DNA of 64,000 bases from the NCBI RefSeq assembly GCF_020515695.1, contig NZ_JAIWJA010000007.1, forward strand, positions 248,001-312,000, read 5' to 3'. Below, piece by piece: positions 53,141-62,169 of this stretch (the first letter of the stretch is position 1; the number at the start of each line of letters is the position of its first letter). The notes below the pieces were generated by a model. It was not told where the DNA came from, made no database searches, and worked only from the letters and a program-made list of their open reading frames with translations. The position numbers were made by a program, and so were the translations under genes. The stretch comes from Pseudomonas sp. MWU16-30317 (GTDB lineage: Bacteria; Pseudomonadota; Gammaproteobacteria; Pseudomonadales; Pseudomonadaceae).

Positions 53141-54727
53141 ATGAAGAAGCTCAGTCAGGAGCAGATCACCGACAAGCTGCACCAGGACCATTTCCCTCGA
53201 GGGCAGGAACTGGAGCGGCTGTCCGATCCACTTGCTGACACGCCTATGTTGGTCACGCTGGAGCAGTTGCGGCCTTACGAACACAACCCGCGTTTCATCC
53301 GTAATCCGCTGTACGACGATATCAAGGCTTCTATCCGTGAACGCGGGCTGGATCTACCACCACCGATTACCCGACGGCCGGGTGAAACCTATTTCATCAT
53401 CCGCAACGGCGGTAATACGCGCTTGGCGATTCTCGGCGAGCTGTGGCAGGAAACCCGCGACGAGCGCTTCTTTCGCATTCATTGCCTGTTCCGACCTTGG
53501 ACCAATGAGCTCACCGCCCTACTCGGCCATCTGGCTGAAAGCGATCTGCACGGCCAACTCACCTTCATCGAACGGGCTCTGGCGGTAGCCAAGCTCAAAA
53601 CCATGCTCGAAGCAGAGGGAGCGGTGCTCTCACAACGTGAGCTGGCACGACGTCTTGCCGCTGGAGGCTATCCGATTTCGCAGTCGCACATAAGCCGGAT
53701 GCTCGACACCCTCGAACACCTATTGCCCGCCATCCCACAAACCCTGTATGCCGGATTGGGTAAGCCCCAGATCGAACGCCTAATCGGCCTACGCAGCCAG
53801 GCAGAACGAACCTGGAACCGCTATCCAACCGCCGCCGTTGCGTTTGCCGATTTCTGGCTCGGGACCCTGGGCTACTTCGATGCAGAACCCGAGTCATTCG
53901 ATCTTGAGCAAATCCAGGATGAACTGCTCGAACGCATGAGCCGCTTGCTCGGACAGTCCTACCGTATGTTAGCTCTGGAACTGAGCGATACCCAACGGGT
54001 CATCTCGACGCCTAGCGTTGCCCTCACAGCGCCCTCGGAAAATATCCATCTGCCGAGCATTGATGAAGCCTCGGCAGGACTTCCATCCTCCGCGCCCCAT
54101 CCCAAATCAACTGAGACTAGGCCCCAGACCGAACCAACGCGAGAGGAACTGCTCACACCGCCAGAAACGAAGGTCGTATCAGCGGTCAGTCCTCCGTCAC
54201 GCGTTCAACAGATTCGTGAACAGATCGATCGCGAGACCGCCACCGACTCAGCATATTCGGTCGACACCTATGCGATCGACGACATCTGGACAATCGCACC
54301 AGCACTGGATAGCCCCGAACAACTGCGATCCGCCATTGCCACACTGGCGCGGGAAATGGCGGCCTATGCCGGACATCCCGAGAGCATCATCGACCAGCAG
54401 CATGGCTTGGGCTTCGCCCTGAACATCGAGCGAGTTGATCTTGCAGTGCCTCGCGCGACCGGTGTTCACCTACTGCTCCTGGCCCTGCTGCGCGCTCAAG
54501 ACGAGGTCAACTGGGAAGACCGTAAGCAACTGCCGTCAGCGCTGTTCGGCCAGTTGTTGTTGGGGATCTATCAACTTCCGCTCACAGATCGTCCCGCCGT
54601 GGATGTGGGACTGGAGCGATTGCCCGACAGTCTGCTCATCAAACTGTATCGGCTGATCCGCCTGGCCCGCCGCCTAATCGACCTAACGCTTGCCCCTCAA
54701 AATGAGTCACCGAAGGAGCTGCCATGA
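53141..54727 (+). CDS. parB: ParB-family protein, PFGI-1 class conjugative element
   Basis: 528 residues. A ParB/Srx N-terminal domain (LVTLEQLRPYEHNPRFIRN, then ITRRPGETYFIIRNGGNTRL) and a central helix-turn-helix (LSQRELARRLAAGGYPISQSH) match the long ParB-like protein of PFGI-1 class elements rather than chromosomal ParB. After a Pro/Ser-rich linker (about residues 310-365) comes a C-terminal helical domain. Its stop overlaps the next start as ATGA. Confidence 0.88.
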   Translation: MKKLSQEQITDKLHQDHFPRGQELERLSDPLADTPMLVTLEQLRPYEHNPRFIRNPLYDDIKASIRERGLDLPPPITRRPGETYFIIRNGGNTRLAILGELWQETRDERFFRIHCLFRPWTNELTALLGHLAESDLHGQLTFIERALAVAKLKTMLEAEGAVLSQRELARRLAAGGYPISQSHISRMLDTLEHLLPAIPQTLYAGLGKPQIERLIGLRSQAERTWNRYPTAAVAFADFWLGTLGYFDAEPESFDLEQIQDELLERMSRLLGQSYRMLALELSDTQRVISTPSVALTAPSENIHLPSIDEASAGLPSSAPHPKSTETRPQTEPTREELLTPPETKVVSAVSPPSRVQQIREQIDRETATDSAYSVDTYAIDDIWTIAPALDSPEQLRSAIATLAREMAAYAGHPESIIDQQHGLGFALNIERVDLAVPRATGVHLLLLALLRAQDEVNWEDRKQLPSALFGQLLLGIYQLPLTDRPAVDVGLERLPDSLLIKLYRLIRLARRLIDLTLAPQNESPKELP

Positions 54728-55272
54728 ACCTGTCCTTCAATGTGCTCAACCAGGCCATGCTGACCCAGGTGCTGCATGAGCTGCGGCTGGGTAATCTACA
54801 ACGCTGCAAGGCACTCGGACTGAGTGAGGACGACATCTACTTGTTGCAATCCTTACCGCCCACCACGCTGTCGCGGCTGGCCCATGCCACCGTGTCTTGG
54901 GTCGAGGTCAAGATCGACTCGCCGGTGCTGCATCGGTTGATCGAGCAAGCCGAACGCGACGAACAGAACGAGCGATTGATCAACCGCGCGCTCAAGCTAG
55001 GCGCTAGCAGCACCATCATGTATCAATACTTCGGCTTGGCGCATTCGGACACCGCCCTGCGTCGACGTCTGCTCAAGATAGAAACCCGTAAGGGCCGTCC
55101 TCAGCATTTGAGCGAAGCCCAGGAACATGCGCTCTGGCAGCGATGGTGCCAGCTACGCGCTCAGGACGGTTCCGAGGATCAGCTCGACGCCATGATGATG
55201 TTGGCCGAAGAGCAACAGGTCAGCTTGACCATCGTGTGGCAGCAGATCGACCAATACAGCAACGGAACATGA
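54724..55272 (+). CDS. DUF2857 protein of the conjugative element
   Basis: 182 residues of the DUF2857 family, always found in this position of PFGI-1/SPI-7-like elements. Mostly helical, with a segment (NRALKLGASSTIMYQYFGL) that could be a helix-turn-helix. Function unknown; the conserved location within the parB-replication gene run suggests a role in control or maintenance. Overlaps both neighbours by four bases. Confidence 0.85.
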   Translation: MNLSFNVLNQAMLTQVLHELRLGNLQRCKALGLSEDDIYLLQSLPPTTLSRLAHATVSWVEVKIDSPVLHRLIEQAERDEQNERLINRALKLGASSTIMYQYFGLAHSDTALRRRLLKIETRKGRPQHLSEAQEHALWQRWCQLRAQDGSEDQLDAMMMLAEEQQVSLTIVWQQIDQYSNGT

Positions 55273-56459
55273 ACCTTGCACCTTCCAGTCGTTGGCAGCG
55301 TGTCCTGCAGCAATGCACCCAGCAGCTGAGTGAACGCTGGCCCGCACGCCCCACCACTGAACAACCCTCCAACCAGGCCCTGCAGGCGGGCTTTTTGTTC
55401 AGTGGCCAATCTCACGAAGTCGTGCCACGTCGGCTGCTGTTGGATAGTCGGCTGACGCCATTGGAACGCAATGCCTGGCAGGTGTTTCGACTCATGCTGC
55501 ACGGTCAAGGCGTGGTCACACCGCGCTATGAGGATTTACAGCCTTACCTGTCAAGCGTGCCCTACGGTGCGTCAGCCTCCCGTGAAACCATTGCTCGGGT
55601 GTTGACGATGCTCAGGTTGACGCGTTGGCTCAGTTTGGTGAGTCGCGGACGCGATCAGCTCAGCGGACGTCTTCAAGGTTCGCTGTACGTTCTGCACGAT
55701 GAACCGTTAACCCCCGCCGAAGCCCTCGAACTGGATCAGGATTACCTGACGCTGGTCGGACATGCCCTCGGTCATGCGACCAAGGCGGTGCGTATTGTCG
55801 CCCAGCACATTGTGGAAGAAATCCGCCAGGACACGAATATCGATCGGAATCGGTTACCGACGCGGCTAGACAGTTGGGGGGATCATTGGACGCAACAAGG
55901 ATTGGATCAGGCAACCGATGTCACTCTGCACGATTCCGAACTGAGGGAAGATGCCCTCGTTCGGAATCGTGCAGGCCCTCGTTCGGATTCCGAACCGAGT
56001 CTGAACGCCAGTGTTTCCGGCACCGTTCGGAATCCGAACGCCGCCTGTACTGTATTAAAAGAAAGTATTTGTACAGTACCGCGCGCGACCCAAGCGGTGA
56101 ATAACCTGCACTGGCCCGCTGCGCTACACCTGAGCCCAAGCGAGCGTCACGCCGTCGCCGTGGCGCTGAACAAGCTCAAATCCACGGATCGTCAGGCGGT
56201 GCTCAACGAAGCGGGAGCACGCTGTACGGCCGGCGGTATCCGCAAGCCAGCGGCGTATCTGATGGGTCTGATCCAGCGTGCGCTGAAAGGTGACTTTCGT
56301 CCTTGGGCAGGTCAGGCCGAACCGTCACCCATTGCAGAACCACCCCCACCTGCCCCCTCGCGGCCATCTCGACAACAGGGCGAACCCGCGTCTACCCTTG
56401 CCCTAGCGTGCCTGAATGAGCTGCGCCAACTGAGTGGCAAACGCGGTGGACGTCAGTAG
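55269..56459 (+). CDS. STY4528-family pathogenicity-island replication protein
   Basis: 396 residues. N-terminal winged-helix-like region (VVPRRLLLDSRLTPLERNAW, RYEDLQPYLSSVPYG, SRETIARVLTMLRLTRWL) of the STY4528 family; C-terminal helical domain (LSPSERHAVAVALNKL). Relatives are annotated as island replication proteins. The variable linker (about residues 220-275) is encoded by DNA packed with inverted repeats. ATG 55269 overlaps the DUF2857 stop; the longer frame from 55143 is inside that gene. Confidence 0.85.
   Translation: MNLAPSSRWQRVLQQCTQQLSERWPARPTTEQPSNQALQAGFLFSGQSHEVVPRRLLLDSRLTPLERNAWQVFRLMLHGQGVVTPRYEDLQPYLSSVPYGASASRETIARVLTMLRLTRWLSLVSRGRDQLSGRLQGSLYVLHDEPLTPAEALELDQDYLTLVGHALGHATKAVRIVAQHIVEEIRQDTNIDRNRLPTRLDSWGDHWTQQGLDQATDVTLHDSELREDALVRNRAGPRSDSEPSLNASVSGTVRNPNAACTVLKESICTVPRATQAVNNLHWPAALHLSPSERHAVAVALNKLKSTDRQAVLNEAGARCTAGGIRKPAAYLMGLIQRALKGDFRPWAGQAEPSPIAEPPPPAPSRPSRQQGEPASTLALACLNELRQLSGKRGGRQ
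55927..56079. repeat. Cluster of palindromic sites inside the replication gene
   Basis: TGCACGATTCCGAAC (55927-55941) faces its exact complement at 55959-55973. The palindromes GTTCGGATTCCGAAC (55981) and GTTCGGAATCCGAAC (56025) repeat the same half-site TCCGAAC, and GTACTGTA (56047) faces TACAGTAC (56072). Six copies of the TCCGAAC half-site fall within 115 bases. Confidence 0.85.
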
Positions 56460-56483
56460 ATTTGATGCCAGTGGCATCAAATC
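56459..56483 (+). terminator. Perfect 11-bp hairpin at the end of the STY4528 gene
   Basis: GATTTGATGCC, AGT, GGCATCAAATC starts on the last base of the stop codon. No T run follows. It could be a terminator, an RNA-stability structure or an operator for the next gene, whose GTG start is about 200 bases on. Confidence 0.5.
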
Positions 56484-56678
56484 CATGGAGTTCCACTCTA
56501 CGGACACATCGGACCAAACTATGAAACTTTTTGGGAAAAGTCGGGACATCTCCTCCCATTGGCGTCTCCATAGTTAACCCTCTTAAACCTAACCGAACAG
56601 ACCGCATTCAGCTTTTTGGCTGTCCTTGACCCTCATCTGTCGCAACGTTCCTGTCCAAGCGAATGCGAGGACTACACC

Positions 56679-57434
56679 GTGGCCGATCACTATCAACTCA
56701 ATCTGGGTTCATTGCGCAGTAGCATCACCCTGACCCTGCACACCCACCATGCCGCCCGCATCTGGCAAGGTCGAGCCGCACGCGAAGGCGTCCACTCGAT
56801 CATGGGTATGGCCGGCTACATCAGTGTCACCAACCTGATCAAACAAACCGCGGCCCAGGACGATCCCTATGCCGATTGGGCCATCGTGCAACTCGAAGAA
56901 AAACTGATGCAGGCCAAGGCTGGTATGCGGGAACTGACCCAACAGCTGGATCGGATCAGACAGGACCTGCCGACACAGATCGACATGGGCGACAACCTCA
57001 ACATCCACCCCGTCACCTTGCCGTTGTACATCGGCAGCCAGCTGGGCTTTCTAGCGGTCTACCTGCTGACCGACTACGACACCCTGGTGCGCCGGACCCT
57101 GTTGGCCCATCACACCGCCCTGATCGGCCGTATCGACATGGAAGCCTGGATCGACGACGGCGCCCATCTGCTGCGTAGTCTGTTCGGTCAGGCACAGCGC
57201 TATCGGCATGCCGGCGTCACGCGTGATGACATGGCGGCGAACAACGCCCGGGCCATTGCGGCCATTGAGAAACTGGGTTTGCCCCCGATAGACATTCTTG
57301 AGGGTCATCGCCGCTCCCAGTTTGCACCGCCAATCATTCGTCGTGGTGCTGTGCCAGTGGATGATGCCGACGTGTTGGCAGAGGACGCGGGAGAGCCCTC
57401 TGCGACAGTGGATGAGCCGGGGGACGTAGCATGA
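56679..57434 (+). CDS. PFL_4669-family conjugative element protein
   Basis: 251 residues of the PFL_4669 family, conserved in PFGI-1 class elements. Recognisable parts are LGSLRSSITLTLHTHHAARIWQG, MGMAGYISVTNLIKQ and YIGSQLGFLAVYLLTDYDTL. No enzymatic motif. The start is GTG 56679, preceded by GAGG; the open frame upstream begins in the intergenic region. It overlaps the DUF3158 gene by ATGA. Confidence 0.85.
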   Translation: MADHYQLNLGSLRSSITLTLHTHHAARIWQGRAAREGVHSIMGMAGYISVTNLIKQTAAQDDPYADWAIVQLEEKLMQAKAGMRELTQQLDRIRQDLPTQIDMGDNLNIHPVTLPLYIGSQLGFLAVYLLTDYDTLVRRTLLAHHTALIGRIDMEAWIDDGAHLLRSLFGQAQRYRHAGVTRDDMAANNARAIAAIEKLGLPPIDILEGHRRSQFAPPIIRRGAVPVDDADVLAEDAGEPSATVDEPGDVA

Positions 57435-57949
57435 ATCCCCTGACCTCGGCTCACCCAATGCACTTCGACGCGTTGACACCGGATGCCTATCGACGGCTCG
57501 AACACGCTGCCTCCCTAAAAGGCCTTTTAAAACCTTTTAAGGGTAAGGGGGAGTTGGAGCAACTGGCGCAGATGGCGAGGGAAATCGAGGCGCAGTTATG
57601 TGACTTGATGGAGGTGGTTGTACAGCAAGCCGGACAGCCTCCTTATTCACTGTTGGATATCCGATTGGTGCTGCAGAACACCAGCGCGGGCAGCACCTTT
57701 TTGCGTTGGCGCACCCGTGATTTTGCCCGCATGGGGGTTGCGGTCTGGGAACGCCAGATCTGCCACAGCAACCTGCCGCAGGCCGTACGCGAGAGATTGC
57801 ACCGTTTCGAATGCGAGCGCATTGCACTGAACCTGCAGATGAGCGTGGTGCATTCGCTTTACCGCCAGGCCACCACCTGCGCGATCAAAATGGACGGCGC
57901 CGAACGGCTGCTGCGCCAATTCACAACCGTAGTAGAGGTATCACGATGA
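57431..57949 (+). CDS. DUF3158 conjugative element protein
   Basis: 172 residues, DUF3158 family, found between the PFL_4669 gene and ssb in this element class. Helical; no catalytic motif. Segments SLLDIRLVLQNTSAGSTFLRW and FECERIALNLQMSVVHSLYRQ are typical. Four-base overlaps at both ends point to coupled translation. Confidence 0.83.
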   Translation: MNPLTSAHPMHFDALTPDAYRRLEHAASLKGLLKPFKGKGELEQLAQMAREIEAQLCDLMEVVVQQAGQPPYSLLDIRLVLQNTSAGSTFLRWRTRDFARMGVAVWERQICHSNLPQAVRERLHRFECERIALNLQMSVVHSLYRQATTCAIKMDGAERLLRQFTTVVEVSR

Positions 57950-58416
57950 GTACTTTTTTTGTCGGCGAAGGCAACATCGGCAGTGCGCCAGAGTTCCAAG
58001 AATTCGCCTCAGGCAATGACGAGCCACGGCGTTTACTGCGGCTGAATGTGTACTTCGACAACCCCATCCCACGTGAGGGCAGCTATGAAGATCGAGGCGG
58101 CTATTGGGCGCCGGTTGAGCTCTGGCACCGTGAGGCTGAACACTGGAGCACGCTGTACCAGAAAGGCATGCGCGTTCTGGTCGAAGGCCGCACCGTGCGC
58201 GATGAGTGGGAGGACAGCGAAGACAATGCGCGGGTCACCTTCAAGGTCGAGGCCCGTCGCGTCGGTATCCTGCCTCACCGGGTACACGGCGTGGTCATGC
58301 GGGAACGCTCCAGTGAACCGGCAGCATCTGCGACACCCGTCGGGCAAAACACAGAGCAAGCCAGTTCTCCTGCATCAAAATCCAGAAAGCGCAGAGGGCA
58401 ATCACCCACGGACTGA
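57946..58416 (+). CDS. ssb: Single-stranded DNA-binding protein of the element
   Basis: 156 residues. OB-fold core MSTFFVGEGNIGSAPEF, LLRLNVYFDNP, WAPVELWHREAEHWSTLYQKG and MRVLVEGRTVRDEW as in island-encoded SSB proteins such as STY4529. The C-terminal tail is basic/polar (SRKRRGQSPTD) and lacks the DDDIPF-type tip used by housekeeping SSB to recruit partners. It likely coats DNA during element replication or transfer. Confidence 0.85.
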   Translation: MSTFFVGEGNIGSAPEFQEFASGNDEPRRLLRLNVYFDNPIPREGSYEDRGGYWAPVELWHREAEHWSTLYQKGMRVLVEGRTVRDEWEDSEDNARVTFKVEARRVGILPHRVHGVVMRERSSEPAASATPVGQNTEQASSPASKSRKRRGQSPTD

Positions 58417-58613
58417 CAGACTTCAGGCATAAAAATTGCGCCTTTGCGCGAAGTTGTCGACCAGTGATTACTCGCTGTTCGTGAAGACTCATCCTGTTAT
58501 CCAGACTACAACCAGGCAGCAGCCTCGGCCCATTCAAAGCTGCCCTCACCGACTAATATGAGGGACCTGCCATTCAGGTTTCTCATATCTCGCCCCTGCT
58601 ACTTCAAACAACG

Positions 58614-58638
58614 CTGCTCCGAAATCAATCCGGAGCAG
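58614..58638 (+). promoter_or_regulatory. Hairpin covering the topB Shine-Dalgarno
   Basis: CTGCTCCG and CGGAGCAG pair perfectly around a nine-base loop. The GGAG that should bind the ribosome (58632-58635, seven bases from the ATG) lies in the 3' arm, so folding would hide it. Confidence 0.6.
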
Positions 58639-58642
58639 TGCT

Positions 58643-60610
58643 ATGCGTCTCTTCCTCTGCGAGAAACCGTCCCAGGGTCGTGACATCGCCAAGGTGCTCG
58701 GAGCCAACCGGCGTGGTGATGGTTGCCTGATCGGCACCGACTCAACCGTCACCTGGTGTATCGGCCACCTGCTGGAGACTGCTCCGCCTGAAGCCTACGG
58801 CATTAAGTACAAGAATTGGTCGTTGGATCATCTACCGATCATTCCCGCGCAGTGGCAGGTCGAGGTCAAACCCAAGACCGCGGCACAATTCAAAGTCATC
58901 AAACGCCTGCTCAGTGAAGCCACCACCGTCGTCATCGCGACCGACGCCGATCGCGAAGGTGAAATGATTGCCCGCGAGTTGTTGGAGCTCTGCCAGTATC
59001 GAGGCCCTGTTCAGCGCCTCTGGCTGTCCGCCCTCAACGAGGCGTCGATTCGCAAAGCCCTGTCCTCGCTTAAGTCTGGCCAGGAGACTTTCCCGCTCTA
59101 CCACTCGGCCCTCGCCCGCAGCCGTGCCGACTGGCTGATCGGCATGAACCTCAGTCGTTTGTTTACCCTTCTTGGTCGGCGGGCAGGCTACGATGGCGTG
59201 TTGTCAGTGGGGCGCGTCCAGACCCCCACCTTACGTCTGGTGGTCGATCGGGATCGCGCGATTGCCGGCTTCGTCCCGGTGCCTTACTGGAACGTAGAAG
59301 TGCTCCTATCGTCGATGGGCCAGCGATTCATCGCGTCGTGGCAACCACCAAGCTCAGGACGTGACGAGGCCGGTCGTTGCCTGCAGCAGGCACTTGCCAG
59401 TCAAACAGCCCAAGCGATCTCTTGCAGTAAGACCGCCACAGTACTCTCGCTGCAGACCGAACATTTCCGAGAACCGCCGCCCCTACCCTTCGACCTGGGC
59501 ACGTTGCAGGAAGTCTGCTCTCGTAAGCTGGGGCTCGGCGTCCAGGAAACCCTGAACATCGCCCAAGCCCTTTATGAAACCCACAAAGCCACCACCTACC
59601 CGCGCAGCGATTGCCGCTATTTGCCAGAGAGTATGTTCAACGAGGCACCCGCAGTACTCGACGCCCTGCTCGAAACGGATCCGGCACTCAGACCTGCATT
59701 CGGGAGTCTCGATCGATCATTGCGCTCCCGCGTATGGAACGATGCCAAGGTCACCGCGCACCACGGCATCATTCCCACCACCGAGCCGGCAAGCCTGGTG
59801 CGGATGTCCGAACAAGAACGCCAAGTCTACGAACTGATTCGTAGCCACTACCTCGCGCAATTTCTTCCGCAGCATGAATTTGATCGGACCCAGTTCGAAC
59901 TGGAGTGTGGCGAAGAACGATTGACCGCTGTCGGCAAACAGATCCTGGTCCAGGGCTGGAAAGGCTTACTCTGCGAAAACACCGAGGAGGATGAGCCCAG
60001 TCAAAAGTCCCAAGTCTTACCCGTCTTGCAACAGGGCACGCAGTGCGCGGTGGACGATGTCGAGCTCAAATCGATGCGCACTGCCGCTCCCAAACCTCTC
60101 ACCGAGGGCGATCTGATCAAGGCCATGAAAAATGTGGCCAAACTGGTCAACGACCCACGCCTGAAACAGAAACTTCGGGACACCACCGGTATCGGTACCG
60201 AAGCCACGCGAGCCGGCATTATCAAAGGGCTGATTGATCGCGGTTATTTGCTGAAGAAAAAACGCGCTTTGATGGCCTCCGCCGCGGCCCATACCTTGAT
60301 TGAGGCGGTACCCGCCGCAGTCGCAGATCCGGGTATGACCGCAATCTGGGAACAGGCTCTGGACGAAATCGAAGCGGGACGCCTGACCCTGGATGCATTC
60401 GTTGCCAAGCAGGCGAACTGGATTGCGCAGTTGGTCGCACACTACCGCTCGCTCACTTTGGCAATAGCGGTCGAAACGAGTCCGGGCTGCCCCATGTGCA
60501 ACGCGTCAATGCTCAGGCGAAAGGGCAAATCAGGGCCGTTCTGGTCATGCTCTCGCTATCCGGATTGCAAGGGCACGGTGTCGATCAGTAAAGCTACGCG
60601 TCGCTCATGA
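58643..60610 (+). CDS. topB: DNA topoisomerase III of the element
   Basis: 655 residues, type IA topoisomerase. Toprim domain with RLFLCEKPSQGRDIAKVLG and DADREGEMIARELLE; central VGRVQTPTLRLVVDRD; active-site Tyr in TYPRSDCRYLPE; KVTAHHGIIPT; and one C-terminal four-cysteine zinc ribbon (CPMCNASMLRRKGKSGPFWS, then CSRYPDCKG). Element-borne TopB probably resolves intermediates during transfer or replication. It follows ssb after about 225 bases rich in small hairpins. Confidence 0.93.
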   Translation: MRLFLCEKPSQGRDIAKVLGANRRGDGCLIGTDSTVTWCIGHLLETAPPEAYGIKYKNWSLDHLPIIPAQWQVEVKPKTAAQFKVIKRLLSEATTVVIATDADREGEMIARELLELCQYRGPVQRLWLSALNEASIRKALSSLKSGQETFPLYHSALARSRADWLIGMNLSRLFTLLGRRAGYDGVLSVGRVQTPTLRLVVDRDRAIAGFVPVPYWNVEVLLSSMGQRFIASWQPPSSGRDEAGRCLQQALASQTAQAISCSKTATVLSLQTEHFREPPPLPFDLGTLQEVCSRKLGLGVQETLNIAQALYETHKATTYPRSDCRYLPESMFNEAPAVLDALLETDPALRPAFGSLDRSLRSRVWNDAKVTAHHGIIPTTEPASLVRMSEQERQVYELIRSHYLAQFLPQHEFDRTQFELECGEERLTAVGKQILVQGWKGLLCENTEEDEPSQKSQVLPVLQQGTQCAVDDVELKSMRTAAPKPLTEGDLIKAMKNVAKLVNDPRLKQKLRDTTGIGTEATRAGIIKGLIDRGYLLKKKRALMASAAAHTLIEAVPAAVADPGMTAIWEQALDEIEAGRLTLDAFVAKQANWIAQLVAHYRSLTLAIAVETSPGCPMCNASMLRRKGKSGPFWSCSRYPDCKGTVSISKATRRS

Positions 60611-60811
60611 TGTTCCATGGGACGATCATCATGAAAACGGTGAGTTCTCTGCCTTGACGTCGTTCCACCCTCTCTGCTGTAGTGCCTCAGGATCATCGCC
60701 AACGGCGACCCAAGACCGATTTGCTCCGGGTGGCTCGGTCGGACTCCTTGAGTTCGGAGCCTTCTCTTCTGCGGAATTTCATTCCTCACTTGTGCTCGAC
60801 CTGATCACGGT

Positions 60812-60858
60812 GGCGGATGACCACTGTTGCCTCTGCCCGGCAACAGCGGTCATCCGCC
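60812..60858. repeat. 20-base inverted repeat in non-coding DNA after topB
   Basis: GGCGGATGACCACTGTTGCC and GGCAACAGCGGTCATCCGCC pair with a single mismatch around TCTGCCC. It is the strongest structure in the ~900-base stretch 60611-61516, where open frames (for example 60654-61019) have no recognisable protein character. Confidence 0.8.
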
Positions 60859-61180
60859 TCGGCGATCGTATTCATTCCCGGAGCCCGCCGGGGAAACACG
60901 GGGCACCCTTTGTGCGCGGATGCGTGCCAGTAGGTTCCGACCCAGGCCACGACAAGGGTCGGTTGGCGAATCATGGCGCAGTTCAACCAAGTGTTGCGAG
61001 GCGCTTGTCGACTGCGTAAGACCGCCAAAGGTGGTTTTTCTCTTCCTCGCCTGGCACCCGGCCAGGCCCACTCTTCATTTTTTTCATTTTCTTAATTCCA
61101 GTGACTACCACCGTAATCCGGCCTTAAAAAATCGGGTTGCAGCGTCTTGACGCTCCCCTGTGACAGGCTTATACAAAGGG

Positions 61181-61248
61181 CGTGGTTCGCTGTCGTTGAC
61201 AGCCCAGCCCAGGTAGCTTGAACCTTCAAGGCTACGCCACGTTCGTGG
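61181..61248 (+). ncRNA. Possible structured RNA in the leader of the DUF3577 gene
   Basis: GCTGTC-GTT-GACAGC (61189-61203) and GTAGCTTGAA...TTCAAGGCTAC (61213-61235) are two adjacent hairpins enclosed by CGTGG (61181-61185) and CCACG (61237-61241), a three-way junction. CCACG could instead pair with GTGG at 61245-61248. A further hairpin ACCGCTTCAGCGGT lies at 61292-61305. Prediction by eye only. Confidence 0.35.
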
Positions 61249-61446
61249 TGGTTTACCCAAGTGCGATCAGCGTTCGGAAGCTCGCGCGGTTACCGCTTCA
61301 GCGGTGATGAATGCCCACTACCCCATGCCTGCGGATCACCACCGCAGATGCTCCTCTGCTGCACCGCTATTCCCCCAGATGCATTGTTCTGATCGTCATC
61401 GGCTTGCCGGTGGCGAGTCGTTCATCGCTTGCCTTCACCTTACCCA

Positions 61447-61476
61447 CCCTGACGGGGGCTCACTTCCCCGTCAGGG
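61447..61476 (+). promoter_or_regulatory. 11-bp hairpin upstream of the DUF3577 gene
   Basis: CCCTGACGGGG and CCCCGTCAGGG form a perfect stem with an eight-base loop, ending about 30 bases before the AGGAG of the DUF3577 gene. Followed by ACTGTGCGTCGCCGTTTTCCC, so an attenuator is possible. Confidence 0.55.
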
Positions 61477-61516
61477 ACTGTGCGTCGCCGTTTTCCCTTG
61501 AAACAGGAGAACCACC

Positions 61517-62098
61517 ATGGCCCACGCCAACCACTCCCAAGAAGCGACCACTTACTTCAACCTGCACACCGTCGGTATCGGCTACCTCAACCGTGTTCGT
61601 GAAGTACAAGTCCGCCGCGGCCAGCCATTCATGGCCTGCGATATCGCCGCCCTGCACGGTGCCACCGATGCTGTGGAGTACACCCGCTTCGACTGCAAGG
61701 TCGCTGGAGGCGAAGCTGAACGTTTGATTCGTCTCTACATGGACGCCGTCACAGCCGAGAAAAAGGTCTTGCTGTCGTTCCGTATCGGCGACCTGTGGAT
61801 CGATCCGTTTCTCTACGAGAAAGGCGCTAAGCAGGGCCAACCGGGCGCCAGTTTGAAAGGGCGTTTGCTGTTCATCGACTGGATCAAGGTCAACGGCACG
61901 TTCGAGTACAAAGCTCCTGCCAGGCAGGAAGCAACAGCACCTGCTGAGCAAGCGCCGATCAATGAACCCTCTCCAACGTCGGCTGATGTCGACGCCGAGG
62001 AGACCGCAAACCCAACAGAGGCTCGGGTCGAACCTGAATCTCCACCCACTCCCCGCACGGCCCGCCGTGAGGCCACCCGTACCGTTCAGTCCGCCTGA
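61517..62098 (+). CDS. DUF3577 (STY4534-family) conjugative element protein
   Basis: 193 residues. The N-terminal ~135 residues are the DUF3577/STY4534 domain (YFNLHTVGIGYLNRVREVQVR, FDCKVAGGEAERLI, SFRIGDLWIDPFLYEK, GRLLFIDWIKVNG), which has an OB-fold look and is annotated in related islands as a replication protein. The tail is an acidic, Pro/Ala/Glu-rich linker. AGGAG precedes the ATG; a clear terminator follows. Confidence 0.85.
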   Translation: MAHANHSQEATTYFNLHTVGIGYLNRVREVQVRRGQPFMACDIAALHGATDAVEYTRFDCKVAGGEAERLIRLYMDAVTAEKKVLLSFRIGDLWIDPFLYEKGAKQGQPGASLKGRLLFIDWIKVNGTFEYKAPARQEATAPAEQAPINEPSPTSADVDAEETANPTEARVEPESPPTPRTARREATRTVQSA

Positions 62099-62120
62099 AC
62101 AGTCCACGATGTTCCTCATC

Positions 62121-62147
62121 AAGGCGCTCCGTCGAGCGCCTTTTCTT
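62121..62147 (+). terminator. Terminator after the DUF3577 gene
   Basis: AAGGCGCTC, CGTC, GAGCGCCTT followed by TTCTTC: a 9-bp stem with a T-rich tail. Confidence 0.75.
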
Positions 62148-62169
62148 CAATCCGCACAGGAGAACCAAC

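Noticed and set aside
60654..61019. A 121-codon frame after topB
   Set aside because: No family features and it runs through the 20-base inverted repeat; non-coding structured DNA is more likely.
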